A DNA stretch of 64,000 nucleotides from Pseudomonas sp. GM80 (GCF_000282515.1 NZ_AKJD01000043.1:1-64000), one strand, 5' to 3'. Shown: positions 37,404-47,111, counted from the stretch's first letter. Made by a program: numbers and translations. Notes: a model not told the origin generated them from the sequence alone.

Positions 37404-38594
37404 CTAGGTTTTTCTTGAATGCGGCGATTTTTGCCACGGATAGCCTTGTGCGCCGAGCTGAAAGGCGTAATCGAACAAACTCCTCATGTACTCGCCATCG
37501 AAATTTTGACCATGGGGGAAGTCAAAGTCGGAGCCAATGTACGCGAGATTGAAATCTGCTTCGTCTTGCTGAGCCATACGGTAAATCCGCTCTAGGTCGC
37601 TGATCCCCTGAGTTTGAATCAAGGTGCTGATAGCTCGACCTCCGATACTCAACGTACGGCGTTTCGTCCCGGACCACTGGGGGGTCAATGTCCCATTACG
37701 AATAACGTAAAAATTACGTTCGCGTCGTATAGGTGCTCCGTTAGATTTGCTCAGCTCCGTTATGGTGGTTGGAGGGTACAGAAACACTTGAGTGATGACT
37801 CCTCCGTCCACGTGCATTTCCTGGAACTGTTCGCCATCGACTTCCACATCGATCATTACGGGTGAGACAGCACCTGGAATGCTCATCGATGCGAGCATGA
37901 TGTTGCGGAAAAGGTCGAGTGATCCAGGTGCTTTGCTTTCGGCAATTGCCCCCATGTTCCAGGTGACTGGCCGCCCTGAATCAAGGTCGGTTGTTCCGAT
38001 TAACAGAATTCGTCCTTTGGCGTATTCCGCAGCGATTTCCGTCAGAATCTCCGCAGTAACATATGTTGCGAGTAGCCGCGACAGTGGCTTGCTATCCGCT
38101 ATACCGTCGCTGGCAAAACGGGTTAAGACGTTTCGCGAGTGAAAAACGTCCTTGGGGCCTATTGCGTTTGAGACATGACGAATAACGCTATCGTGCTCAG
38201 GCCCGAGGAAAGCGAACGGAGCGACCAAGGCGCCCGCGCTGATGCCCGTGACCACCTTGAATGAGGGGCGAGTCCCATGCGTTGTCCATCCAGCGATTAG
38301 CCCTGCTGCAAAAGCGCCGGCATCGCCGCCGCCGGAAACTGCAAGCATGTGCGCTAGCGGCAGGAAACTGTGCAGCATCCCGGCGCGGGCGAGAACCTCA
38401 CTCTCGCGTTTATTGGACTCAACCGCATCCTGAAGGAATGGGGCCAAGCCGTAGTCCAGTCTGTATCGAGCATTAGGGATGCCCGGGATGACGGCGTTAT
38501 CTGTTAACGCTGCCGGGACAGCCTCTTTGCGGGGCAGGCACGCTTGTAAGAAAAGGTCCAGAGATGCGGCGGGGCTGAGTGGGAATGGCTTCAA
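37404..38594 (-). CDS. patatin-like phospholipase
   Basis: A 396-residue lipid acyl hydrolase of the patatin family. The oxyanion hole is SGGGDAGAF (87-95), the nucleophile elbow GISAG has Ser119, and the dyad Asp263 is in HVDGG. The length is normal for stand-alone bacterial patatins. TTG 38594 is the chosen start because AGGAG lies just upstream and the frame ends soon beyond. No signal peptide is visible. It is not next to a cGAS/CD-NTase gene, so a CapV-type role is not supported. Confidence 0.85.
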   Translation of the reverse strand: MKPFPLSPAASLDLFLQACLPRKEAVPAALTDNAVIPGIPNARYRLDYGLAPFLQDAVESNKRESEVLARAGMLHSFLPLAHMLAVSGGGDAGAFAAGLIAGWTTHGTRPSFKVVTGISAGALVAPFAFLGPEHDSVIRHVSNAIGPKDVFHSRNVLTRFASDGIADSKPLSRLLATYVTAEILTEIAAEYAKGRILLIGTTDLDSGRPVTWNMGAIAESKAPGSLDLFRNIMLASMSIPGAVSPVMIDVEVDGEQFQEMHVDGGVITQVFLYPPTTITELSKSNGAPIRRERNFYVIRNGTLTPQWSGTKRRTLSIGGRAISTLIQTQGISDLERIYRMAQQDEADFNLAYIGSDFDFPHGQNFDGEYMRSLFDYAFQLGAQGYPWQKSPHSRKT

Positions 38595-39121
38595 AACGTC
38601 TCCTCAGACCTTACGCTCAACAACTAGCACGCTGGTCGTGACAAGCAGGTCCTACCATGTTGCAGGAAAGGGCTAATAGCCGGCGTACGGAAGCGTGTTC
38701 GCTTCTGCTTCACGGCAGGCACAGTGCATGGCCCATTTAGTGATGACACGCTCAGACCCGCGTCCACGAGCGCAACGGCTCGCCGGAATTGTCGAAGAGC
38801 CGGGCTAAAACTGAGTCTTTGTATCATGGCAAATGAACTCGGCAGCGTTGTGCTTGAGCGTAGTGACATACAGGCGTGTGCGCACGCACCGAGCGTCAGT
38901 TTCACAACCATTATGGATACTGGATCAGGTCGCGGTTAATGGCGAGTCGATGGGTGTTGAATGGGGATGGTCAGCAGTCGTACCCACCTAAAGCGCGCTC
39001 AAAATCACCTTAGGAGCTTCAAAATTTCCCTACGAGTTCCCTTTCGGTCGCGTTTGCTCTGCATGAAGCTGAACAGGTCAGCAAATATCGCTGGCCTCTA
39101 CCTACCGACGAGGAATAGACC
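38595..39121. other. gap, no gene recognised
   Basis: About 527 bases between divergent units. Open frames on both strands around 38624-38939 lack ribosome sites and protein-like composition. A GAGGAA site at the right edge serves the next tiny gene. Confidence 0.4.
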
Positions 39122-39247
39122 ATGAGTGCGAAAAGCGACCAAGACAATCATTCCAACCAGCTGAATCATAATAACGATGCCTACTGGCAATCCCGGGGTG
39201 AGGACGAGCGGCCTGATGATTGGGAAGACCGAGAGGAGGACAACTGA
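39122..39247 (+). CDS. tiny hydrophilic protein (41 aa)
   Basis: A 41-residue Asp/Asn/Gln-rich protein, MSAKSDQDNHSNQLNHNN through to a very acidic end (RPDDWEDREEDN). GAGGAA precedes the ATG, and the stop lies one base before the next ATG. The composition suggests a disordered protein. It seems to be one of the small hydrophilic proteins common in Pseudomonas, of unknown role. Confidence 0.55.
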   Translation: MSAKSDQDNHSNQLNHNNDAYWQSRGEDERPDDWEDREEDN

Positions 39248-39248
39248 T

Positions 39249-39395
39249 ATGACTAAGCCTAAAGCTCCTCAAGACGCCCAGGCCGACGGGCAGAACGCAA
39301 ACAAAGGAACCCCGGGTACCAACCCCCTTTATGACAAGGCTCAGGGCGATCGTGGTAAGCAGATGAATCCAAACCAGCAAACAAGGCGTAGGTAG
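39249..39395 (+). CDS. tiny hydrophilic protein (48 aa)
   Basis: A 48-residue Lys/Asn/Gln/Gly-rich protein, MTKPKAPQDAQADGQNAN then TNPLYDKAQGDRGKQ and a closing TRRR. GAGGAGG overlaps the end of the upstream 41-residue gene at proper spacing, so the two are translationally coupled. It is probably disordered. No family name recognised. Confidence 0.55.
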   Translation: MTKPKAPQDAQADGQNANKGTPGTNPLYDKAQGDRGKQMNPNQQTRRR

Positions 39396-39399
39396 GCAC

Positions 39400-40686
39400 T
39401 TAAGCAGAGCCGCTACTGGCGGCTCTGCCTTCATCTACGGGATTCATTGGTTTGCCGAGTATCCTACGAGCGGTACGATATTCATCGCTATACGTCGACA
39501 TCACCTCAGAAATCTCACGGACTGACAACCCTTGAAACTCCAAATACGCCAGCAGCAATGCCAGCGTTTCTGCCCATCGGAGGATCGCGGCTTGTGTCTT
39601 GGCGTCACGGTCATGATGGTTTGGATCAACGCCATCAGTCATGCATCTCTCTGAGACTGCTGCATTAGCAAGATCAAGCAGCGAGCTGAATTTAGGTCTT
39701 CCTTTTTTTCGTTGAGTCCAATTGCGCAGCACCCTCATTCGGGATGTGGCCTCAGTGCTACCCGAGACGGTATGCCTCGCCCACAATTTTCCCAAATAGG
39801 TTATGGCCATTCCCTTACGTTGCCACCCGCACCAACTGGCCAAGTGTTCCAAAGCAGAAAGAGTAGGGTTGCTCCAAGCGTTCGTATTTTCATCGAATTT
39901 GGGTAGAAGCGACTCAAGGGGTACTAGGTCGGTTTGTGCGTCTTGTTTGACCATGTCCCAGAAATCAGTCACGACGATATCCGCAATGTGCCAAGCCACA
40001 ATCCGGAGCAGAACCGATATCACGTCTGCGGAGTGGCATTTCATTAAAATCGGATCGTCGAACGATTCCTCGTTATCGGCAATAATTTCTGTCTGAGCCG
40101 TACAAGCAATGCGAAATGCAGGGCAACCAAAGCGCGATACTAAAGGAGAGGCTGCGTACTGATACCACAGTGAGACTGCCCCGTTTTTTCGTTGCATTTC
40201 GCCGTTCAATGCAGTGGCTGAGTCAACAAATTGAAGCCAGAAATTCTTCGCGGCTGGATGGGCGAAGAAGCTGCTAATAAACAGAGCCCGCCATTGTTCA
40301 CCGGTTGGCCAAATGAAGCCTTCTGGCCGTATCCGGAGCGCACGCTCAGCGACCTCGACCGGCATTGCTCTGAATAACCGGGTAATCACGCTGCGGCCTG
40401 GACGCACCGATGGTTCAGCGGTCATCTTCGCTATGGTCTTGGCGACGGGAAGATACCGCCGCTCCATGCGTGCGGCCTCCCAAGCTTCAGCCGGAGTGGT
40501 ATTCAGTAACTGAAGTACGTGGTCCATAGGAAGCAGCAACGCGTTATTTTTAACGACACGTATGGATTGGTTTTCATCGTCTAGGGACTTGAGGCGCTCA
40601 TAGAAATCGTCAGCGTTCCTTGTCAAAATTTGTTCCCTTTCCGAGCCTATCGATTGGGATATCAAGCTTCCCAGTGCATCACTCAT
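39400..40686 (-). CDS. hypothetical protein (428 aa)
   Basis: A 428-residue soluble, mostly helical protein with many Trp and Arg residues and no signal peptide. Segments such as VLRNWTQRKKGRPKFSSLL and YSDEYRTARRILGKP are basic. A late segment (FQGLSVREISEVMSTYSDE) looks like a helix-turn-helix, which could mean DNA binding. The ribosome site before ATG 40686 is weak. No family recognised; convergent with the tiny pair. Confidence 0.6.
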   Translation of the reverse strand: MSDALGSLISQSIGSEREQILTRNADDFYERLKSLDDENQSIRVVKNNALLLPMDHVLQLLNTTPAEAWEAARMERRYLPVAKTIAKMTAEPSVRPGRSVITRLFRAMPVEVAERALRIRPEGFIWPTGEQWRALFISSFFAHPAAKNFWLQFVDSATALNGEMQRKNGAVSLWYQYAASPLVSRFGCPAFRIACTAQTEIIADNEESFDDPILMKCHSADVISVLLRIVAWHIADIVVTDFWDMVKQDAQTDLVPLESLLPKFDENTNAWSNPTLSALEHLASWCGWQRKGMAITYLGKLWARHTVSGSTEATSRMRVLRNWTQRKKGRPKFSSLLDLANAAVSERCMTDGVDPNHHDRDAKTQAAILRWAETLALLLAYLEFQGLSVREISEVMSTYSDEYRTARRILGKPMNPVDEGRAASSGSA

Positions 40687-41254
40687 TGTAGTTAACCGTT
40701 AGGGGTCGTGAGAATGAGTGGACATTCGGATGCTAGAGATTTTAGTGATGCGCGCTTAGGCAGGGCCCAAATTTGGATTGCATAAATTAGGCTGCGGAAA
40801 TTTAGCGACCATACTGGAGATGTCATTGGGAGAGGATCCGTGCTGGTTGCCTTTCGCTTAGGGCGGGACTTACCGGATTCAGCCGCAGTGCGGAAGTTTG
40901 CCAGGGTAGGGGCGCGGGTGTAGGCACTCCATTCGCGGGCCTTCGGAATAGGTGCTTGTAGCACCGAATTCGATAATTTTTGAAATCGAGTTGTTCCTTA
41001 GAAAGCAGTTTGCGCCGCTGGCCAAATCAGGTGTTCCTAGGAAGGACTACGTCTTGAGGAAAGGTCATCGCAATTCTTTAAAGTCAAAGTATCCTGAGAT
41101 GTTCTCAGCGCGGCTCCACATCAAGAAGTGCTTCACAATCTTTTCAAATTGCTAGACTCGAAGACAGGACGAAAATTGAGAACGTTTTGCCGTCTTGTGG
41201 AATGGACGCGTGCTTTCGGCAGATTTTTCTGGCTTTTCACGTTTAGGGTGAAGT
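40687..41254. other. gap, no gene recognised
   Basis: About 568 bases between divergent genes. Several short frames (for example 40692-40964 on the minus strand) lack ribosome sites. AGGGTGAAGT at the right edge serves the next gene. Nothing else found. Confidence 0.4.
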
Positions 41255-42046
41255 ATGAAAAATGCTCTGATGCAGTGTTGGTTTCTAATAGGCGGGTTGG
41301 TGTTGTTTTCGACGGGCGTGTCCGCTGACGAGCAGTCAGATTTCGATGGTACATGGACAGGCCAAACCCGATGCCCTCCAGGGATCACGGCCCTTACCAT
41401 CCAGGTGAAGGGCAGTACAGGGACGCTGTCCCATGGAGGGTTCGGTCCAGAGCGAGATTCCCCCCTCAGTTATCCCATCAAGCCGACCTTCGTCAGGGAC
41501 AGGGAGGGAAGCAAGGTGTACTTCATGCCGGTAAACCCGAAATATTATCCCTTCGAAGGGATAAACGGCTTGCTGTCGGCTGATGGTCGAAACCTGGACG
41601 TTAGGCGTCAGGCCTACTTGGGCGACTGCGAGCCCTTCGTGCTTTCACGGGCCCAGTCGACCGTGTCCAAGCCGCAGATATCGAAGGCAACCGCAGGGGC
41701 GGTACAAGGGCGCGAGCCAACCGAAGCGGAGATGCGCGCAGCTGTCGAACAAGCGAATACAAGAGTCAGTAGCCCAATAAACACCCTTAGCGTCTATGTA
41801 GTGGATTTTAAGAAGCTTGGGTGTCAAAAGGCGGCGGAGAGTCAGGGCTATTTCTGTGAGTATTATGTGGAAACCGAGCAGGAGTTTCACTCGACGGAAA
41901 ATTCTCCGGCCGGGCAAGGGCACGGGGATGCCGTCAACAGCATTCTAAAGGGTATGGTGAAGGCCGCCGGCGCCAACAAAGTTCAAGAGCAAGGCAGATT
42001 TCTGTATGTGCCGTCCGAAGGGCGCTGGCGCATTGTCCAGGAATGA
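41255..42046 (+). CDS. exported hypothetical protein (263 aa)
   Basis: A 263-residue exported protein with a signal peptide (1-24, ending GVSA). The first domain (27-130) begins FDGTWTGQTRCPPGITALTI, a pattern seen in small beta-barrel domains that start with a D-G-x-W-x-G strand. A charged helix (about 152-168) leads to a second domain with two Cys (GCQKAAESQGYFCEYYVET). AGGGTGAAG precedes the ATG. No named family; a periplasmic location is inferred. Confidence 0.65.
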   Translation: MKNALMQCWFLIGGLVLFSTGVSADEQSDFDGTWTGQTRCPPGITALTIQVKGSTGTLSHGGFGPERDSPLSYPIKPTFVRDREGSKVYFMPVNPKYYPFEGINGLLSADGRNLDVRRQAYLGDCEPFVLSRAQSTVSKPQISKATAGAVQGREPTEAEMRAAVEQANTRVSSPINTLSVYVVDFKKLGCQKAAESQGYFCEYYVETEQEFHSTENSPAGQGHGDAVNSILKGMVKAAGANKVQEQGRFLYVPSEGRWRIVQE

Positions 42047-42482
42047 CGTTTCCAGAATGACAGTTTCATCAAACAGCCTCGCCATGGATGCGACGCGTGT
42101 ACATCGGCTTCTGATAACCCCTCCGCGGCTGCCTGGTAGCCTTCCGCATAGCGGGTGTTCATTCGTGGATATAGCCGCGATGCGGAAGCTAGCTATAGGG
42201 GTTGAGGTTTGGGTTAATCAACCGCGGTACATGTTACGGATGTGCCCGCACAGCAACGTCCGAATCAGTCTTGTCCTGGATCTAAAACATTGGTGAGCAA
42301 AGTGCGATACGACAGCATGGGAAATACGAATCACGGTTTTTTAAATTGTTGAGAGAAGATCCGCCCCTATAAAACTAGTTGCGTCCCAAAAATGTCACAT
42401 TTTTTACTGGAATTGGTAGACGAGCAGGACGAGTAAACAGAAGTAAACTCAGTCGTATCAATGCGGTTCGTGGGAGACGCCG
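42047..42482. other. gap, nothing recognised
   Basis: About 436 bases between convergent exported-protein genes. Only short frames without ribosome sites are seen. Confidence 0.4.
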
Positions 42483-42947
42483 CTATCTCACTGATCCATC
42501 GTAAACTATGGTGGGAGCGCCATCTTTTTTGACGATGAGCTTGTTCCCGTCAGTCGATACGTCAACTTCATCTGAGCAGCCGTCGACCAACGTCTTGCCG
42601 TCGACCAATTCTGTTCGGGTGTCGAAACTCACGGTGTAGGTGGTAGCTGGGCAGCTGTTGCCGCCTTCGGCTGTAGAGATGACTAGCACGTATTTGTTGG
42701 GACCGAATGTGTACGCTTTCTCTACTTGAACATAGACAGCGTACTCAGGCTCATCCATCACTTGCTTCATAATGTCTATAGCCCCAGCGCGAGACTGGTA
42801 AATGATAACCTTGCTATTGGTTGTAAATGGGCCAACTTGGTTGCCTGAGTCCAATACTGGTTCGTAAGCGGCTCCGGAAGCTGCTGCCGATATATTGCAG
42901 ACAGTAAGAGTGTGAATGAGAAGCAAAAATACGAAAGCAGGTTTCAT
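42483..42947 (-). CDS. exported hypothetical protein (154 aa)
   Basis: A 154-residue protein with a signal peptide (1-23, ending ISAA) and a beta-rich mature part with two Cys (GGNSCPATTY and VDGCSDEVD) that could pair. GAGGGA lies eight bases before ATG 42947; the frame to 43034 is open but weaker. No family recognised. Same strand as the membrane-protein gene at 43496-43062, 114 bases downstream of it. Confidence 0.6.
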   Translation of the reverse strand: MKPAFVFLLLIHTLTVCNISAAASGAAYEPVLDSGNQVGPFTTNSKVIIYQSRAGAIDIMKQVMDEPEYAVYVQVEKAYTFGPNKYVLVISTAEGGNSCPATTYTVSFDTRTELVDGKTLVDGCSDEVDVSTDGNKLIVKKDGAPTIVYDGSVR

Positions 42948-43061
42948 AGGTAAATCCCTCACATGGTGAACGGAGCCGTGATGAATAAAGCGCCAAAACA
43001 TAATTTTCGGCCTTGCCACCGCCCTGGTCATCATCGTGCCGCCTTTACGGATAACCCAAGC

Positions 43062-43496
43062 TTATCTACGTAGAAACCATCGCCGACTGGGTGCCGCTAG
43101 GAGAAGCAGAGTCGCCAAAAGATAAAGAGTATTGCTTGTGGAGCCAAAGAAATGTTCGGCCATAGGAAATTCTTTGCCAAGTCCCTCGCCAAGGAGCAAA
43201 GCATAGATTGATGGGATCACTAAGAGGCATAAGGCAATGGCGAGCATCCAAGCCCATTTGTTTCGCAAGTAAGTGAAAATTGTCATGAAGATGCCTACGA
43301 AGGTGAAGAGCAACATAGCCAGCAAGAAAGAGGGGCCGCCGTATGTACTGCTTGCGAAGGTGCCGTTGGTTGCCCCATTGGCGAGGTGCAGCATAGATTC
43401 CGCTATGCCGGTAGCCACGGACGCGGCGATGAGGATCACAGCGTATTTGACCTGTATTGGACGACTTGCGGCCAAATTTTTGAGCGATTCCGACAT
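43062..43496 (-). CDS. four-helix membrane protein (144 aa)
   Basis: A 144-residue protein with four hydrophobic helices at about 17-35, 53-75, 82-100 and 120-137, and a basic C-terminal end (SRRWFLRR). ATG 43496 follows GAGGGACAGGAC. No family recognised. It may form a unit with the exported-protein gene that follows on the same strand. Confidence 0.6.
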   Translation of the reverse strand: MSESLKNLAASRPIQVKYAVILIAASVATGIAESMLHLANGATNGTFASSTYGGPSFLLAMLLFTFVGIFMTIFTYLRNKWAWMLAIALCLLVIPSIYALLLGEGLGKEFPMAEHFFGSTSNTLYLLATLLLLAAPSRRWFLRR

Positions 43497-43910
43497 GTCC
43501 TGTCCCTCTTCAGTCCGCAATAATACGTAAATCAACGCCAGTCACAGAGTAGTAGTTCTCAAGCGAAATCACATGAAGACGCCCAGCTATTGCGATTTGA
43601 CACCAGCGCTCACTGAAGCCCGCTCACCTGGTTGTATTGGCCTTGTAGCCTGCGGATTAGCGTTGATTCCAATCCATCCTGTCGGGTTCATCTAAGTGCT
43701 CCTTCCGCGCAGAATCACGACGATGAATATTGCCGATAACGGTAGACCGCTCGACCGAAAAGGCTGCACCAACAGTCCCAGTCTGGATGCGTCCGACACA
43801 ATCTGCGCCTGGCACATCGCTGTGCCGTGTGATGGCGCCGGTCTGACTTTGGGGCTTTCCGATCCCGATCTACTAGGCTCTATTCAATTGATTTCGTCGA
43901 GCGCAGAGCC
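43497..43910. other. gap, no supported gene
   Basis: About 414 bases between divergent genes. A 75-codon frame (43696-43923) runs into the Sel1 gene start and has no ribosome site. Nothing else recognised. Confidence 0.4.
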
Positions 43911-45242
43911 ATGGACAAATTAATTGGGAGAAATGGTGCCAAGGCTTTCAGCTGCCTCGTTGCGCTTTACCTGTTCCTATCAGCTAGTTATGTGAATGCA
44001 GATCAGAGTCTGATCGAAATCAGAAAGTTGGCAGATGAAGGTGATCCGTCCGCACAAAACCACCTAGGAGATATCTACGCTGATGGCTTGGGCGTAGCGG
44101 AAGACGCGAAGCAGGCAGTGGCTTGGTACTATAAAGCTGCGATTCAAGGTTTTGCGCAAGCACAGAGCAACCTGGGTTATCACTTAGAAAATGGCATTGG
44201 CATAGAGCAAAATGCGGAGCAGGCGGCAGGTTGGTACTACAAATCTGCTGTGCAGGGCTTGGCCACGGGCCAAATGCATCTCGCATATCTTTATGACCAG
44301 GGAGTTGGCGTCGAAAAGGATGTGAATAAAGCGCTTACCTGGTATTACAAGGCTGCCGAGCAGGGCGATGCATACGCCCAATTCTCACTGGGAGAGCACT
44401 TTGATAACGGCATGGGCCTGGTGAAGAATCAGCAGCAAGCCGTTGCGTTGTATCACATGGCCGCGGGAAAGGACCTTGCGGCTGCCCAGAACTCTCTCGG
44501 GAACAGTTATCACAATGGTACAGGGGTCGATCAGGATCAGCAGAAAGCTATCTTCTGGTACAACAAGGCCGCCGACCAAGGTTTTGCCGCAGCTCAGAAT
44601 GCTCTAGGGAACAGCTACGCCAATGGTGAGGGCGTCGAAAAGAACGCGAAGCAAGCCGTCGCCTGGTATTACAAGGCCGCAGTACAGGACAATGTCTACG
44701 CTCAGACTAGCCTAGGTTTCTGCTATGACAATGGTTACGGCATTGCACAAGACAATAGCGTGGCGGTTTATTGGTACCGCAAGGCTGCCGAAGAGGGCTA
44801 TGCCCAAGCGCAGTACAACCTTGCCTTCAACTACGCCCAGGGTACGGGTGTCGATCAGGACTTTGAACAGGCTGCCGGCTGGTACCGCAAGGCAGCCGAA
44901 CAGGGACATGCCGAGGCCCAGAACAACCTAGGCGCCAGTTACGAAAGAGGCGAGGGTGTTGTCCAGAATATTAAGCAAGCGGTTCTTTGGTATCGCAAGG
45001 CTGCTGAACAGGGTCTCGCCACGGCCCAACTCAACCTTGGAATTCTCTACTATAACGGCGAGGGTGTGATGGAGGATAAGAGCCAGGCGTATACATGGAT
45101 AGCCGTCGCGGCTGCAAATGGTGAATCAAAAGCGATAAAACCACGAAGTGAGATCGCTGATGAATTATCAATGTCTGAACTTGCAGCAGCGCGGAAATTG
45201 GCAGAGCTTTATTATGAAAAATACCAGCCTATCGCTCAGTAA
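43911..45242 (+). CDS. exported Sel1-repeat protein with ten repeats
   Basis: A 443-residue protein with a signal peptide (1-31, ending NADQ) and ten successive 36-residue Sel1 repeats (about 46-405). The unit is A-x-A-Q-x-x-L-G-x-x-Y-x-x-G-x-G-V-x-x-(D/N)-x-x-Q-A-(V/A)-x-W-Y-x-K-A-A-x-Q-G. Sel1 repeats form an alpha-solenoid that binds partner proteins. The repeats are highly alike (NLG, WYRKAAEQG), which suggests recent expansion. It stands alone. A role in envelope or secretion-linked protein interaction is inferred only from the family. Confidence 0.88.
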   Translation: MDKLIGRNGAKAFSCLVALYLFLSASYVNADQSLIEIRKLADEGDPSAQNHLGDIYADGLGVAEDAKQAVAWYYKAAIQGFAQAQSNLGYHLENGIGIEQNAEQAAGWYYKSAVQGLATGQMHLAYLYDQGVGVEKDVNKALTWYYKAAEQGDAYAQFSLGEHFDNGMGLVKNQQQAVALYHMAAGKDLAAAQNSLGNSYHNGTGVDQDQQKAIFWYNKAADQGFAAAQNALGNSYANGEGVEKNAKQAVAWYYKAAVQDNVYAQTSLGFCYDNGYGIAQDNSVAVYWYRKAAEEGYAQAQYNLAFNYAQGTGVDQDFEQAAGWYRKAAEQGHAEAQNNLGASYERGEGVVQNIKQAVLWYRKAAEQGLATAQLNLGILYYNGEGVMEDKSQAYTWIAVAAANGESKAIKPRSEIADELSMSELAAARKLAELYYEKYQPIAQ

Positions 45243-45419
45243 CGAATACTGGGAAACCGAAGCGAAAGGTAAAAATTCATTCCGACCAGATATACACTAA
45301 GTAGCTCCGACTGAAGCAGTTTTGGGAAGGCTAACAAACTCGTTGCCAGCATTAATAGTCTGAAGAAAGACTGTAAAATGCTGGCGCCATCCGAGACGCT
45401 TATTGACCTTGCTCGGGAT

Positions 45420-46340
45420 TCAATTCGGCAATTGAGCCTTGTATACCAGCAGGTTCGAATAGACCAAGGTCAATATCGGTGCCTCCAAGCCTTTAGCGCT
45501 GGCACGAACCAGCAGATCACCAATGATCTGATCGGCTTCTATAGCCCGGCCAGCAATCAGGTCTCTGTACATTGAAGACGTTTGTGGGGATCCTTCGAGG
45601 GTCAGCAGGCGACGGGCTTCAGCTAGGAAAGGTTCGCTCAGCTGGCAACCTACCGCCTGGATAATGGACACCACCTCGTCAATTACTCCCTCCGAGAATT
45701 CGCGTCCGCCTTTCACCGAAACGACATCACCGATGCTGCCTCTCATCAGGCAATTGATGCTTCCCATGGCGGCAAGCAAAGTCCATTTCTCCCACATATC
45801 TCGTGAGATCGTTTTCGACGTTTTGGCATCAAAGCCGGCATCGCGCATGAACTCATGCACATTGGCGACGCGCTCTGAATCACTGCCGTCCAATTCGCCA
45901 TAGGCGATGTCGTTAAACGTTCCCTGTTGGACGATACGACCGCTTTCATCAAGGCTTGTGGCTACTTTGCACGCACACCCCAAGAGGCGATCTTTGCCGA
46001 ACTTTTCAGCGAGTAATTCCATGTGACGCATCCCGTTGAGCAAGGGCAGTATCACGGTGTTAGAACCAACAGCGGGGATCATATCGTTCAACGCTGAGTC
46101 GAGTGCATAGGCCTTCACGGCGACCAAGACAATGTCGAAAGTACTGTGGAGCTGCGCCGCGGTGATGAGCTGCGGCTCTATATCGATATCACCAGCGGCG
46201 CTCCTCACGGAGAGGCCATTCTGTTCGAGCTGGCTAAGTCTTTGCGGGCGTACTAGAAAGGTGACATCCCGGCCAGCCTTAGCTAGCTTTGCACCGAAAA
46301 AACCACCGGTGGATCCGGCTCCTACGATCAAGATGCGCAT
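45420..46340 (-). CDS. panE: 2-dehydropantoate 2-reductase (PanE/ApbA family)
   Basis: A 306-residue NAD(P)H-dependent ketopantoate reductase-family protein. The Rossmann motif GAGSTGGFFG (7-16) starts the N-terminal domain; KAYALDSAL and a Lys-containing WEKWTLLAAMGSINCL helix are typical of the catalytic C-terminal domain. It would reduce ketopantoate to pantoate for CoA synthesis, although chromosomes often carry several paralogues with other substrates. AGGAG lies eight bases before the ATG. Single gene with its own promoter and palindrome upstream. Confidence 0.85.
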   Translation of the reverse strand: MRILIVGAGSTGGFFGAKLAKAGRDVTFLVRPQRLSQLEQNGLSVRSAAGDIDIEPQLITAAQLHSTFDIVLVAVKAYALDSALNDMIPAVGSNTVILPLLNGMRHMELLAEKFGKDRLLGCACKVATSLDESGRIVQQGTFNDIAYGELDGSDSERVANVHEFMRDAGFDAKTSKTISRDMWEKWTLLAAMGSINCLMRGSIGDVVSVKGGREFSEGVIDEVVSIIQAVGCQLSEPFLAEARRLLTLEGSPQTSSMYRDLIAGRAIEADQIIGDLLVRASAKGLEAPILTLVYSNLLVYKAQLPN

Positions 46341-46374
46341 CGGGTGACTCCTGAGGTGGGCACGAGAAATTAGA

Positions 46375-46402
46375 ATTATAGTATGCGGGCATATACCCGC
46401 AT
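46375..46402 (-). promoter_or_regulatory. panE promoter with palindrome
   Basis: On the minus strand TATAAT (46375-46380) is an ideal -10 box about 35 bases upstream of the panE start. ATGCGGG (46383-46389) and CCCGCAT (46396-46402) form an inverted repeat directly upstream of it, inside the spacer, where a repressor would block RNA polymerase. Confidence 0.45.
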
Positions 46403-46604
46403 CTCAGCCTAAAGCTACACTTAATTAGCCGGAAACTAAACCAGGAAATGCTCGGGGACGGCTTCTATTAACGGCATCAATAACAAGACAAAAATGTACA
46501 TAGACACTGATTGTTTTCTCTCAGAGGCGTGAAGGCGGATGGCATCAACGCATGGCGTTGTGCCATATTGTGTGCAGCGCTTTAGGTGAAGTCACGGAGG
46601 ACGC

Positions 46605-47111
46605 ATGCAAGATCTGATTGGAATGGAACGGTTCGCCCCTGGTTTGACTGCGCTGTCGAAGGAAGAGATGACAGCTATCCATGTATTTACGATTCTGTGG
46701 ACATTATTTGAGGCTCAGGCGCTTGGCACGAACGCAGCTCCAAGCAAAATTGTCGCGTTAGCAAAGCGTTGGGGAAGCGACGGCCACCTTGATAGCTATT
46801 GGCATATGCCAGTTTTTGATTACTTCAAAGCTCGCTACGTAGGAAACGGCCAACCCACACATCTTTTTGAAAATTTGTTTTTTCACGACGAGAAATCGCG
46901 CACCCATACCCTTGCCACATTATGTGGAAATGGGGACGATCTTGCGGAATGCTTGAGTGCTTCCTTATTAATTGTATATCGCTTCAGGAACAATTTTTTT
47001 CACGGCACGAAGTGGGCGTACGACTTGAAAGAACAGCGAGACAATTTTGAGCACGCATCCCAGTTGCTCGAAGGGGCCCTGGATGTAGTTCGGAAAATAA
47101 AATCTATGTAA
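46605..47111 (+). CDS. HEPN-like protein upstream of the ABC-3C operon
   Basis: A 168-residue helical protein. The helix VYRFRNNFFHGTKW contains R128-N-x3-H133, the Rx4H pattern of HEPN ribonuclease domains, and a long preceding helix (CLSASLLIVY) completes the usual hairpin. GGAGG lies six bases before the ATG. It lies 130 bases upstream of the three-gene ABC-3C operon in the same orientation, with a hairpin between. HEPN domains are frequent RNase toxins in conflict systems. The call is based on the motif. Confidence 0.6.
   Translation: MQDLIGMERFAPGLTALSKEEMTAIHVFTILWTLFEAQALGTNAAPSKIVALAKRWGSDGHLDSYWHMPVFDYFKARYVGNGQPTHLFENLFFHDEKSRTHTLATLCGNGDDLAECLSASLLIVYRFRNNFFHGTKWAYDLKEQRDNFEHASQLLEGALDVVRKIKSM

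Noticed and set aside
37404..38594. CBASS (CapV) reading of the patatin gene
   Set aside because: No CD-NTase gene is adjacent.
43696..43923. 75-codon frame before the Sel1 gene
   Set aside because: No ribosome site, overlaps the Sel1 start, low-complexity composition.
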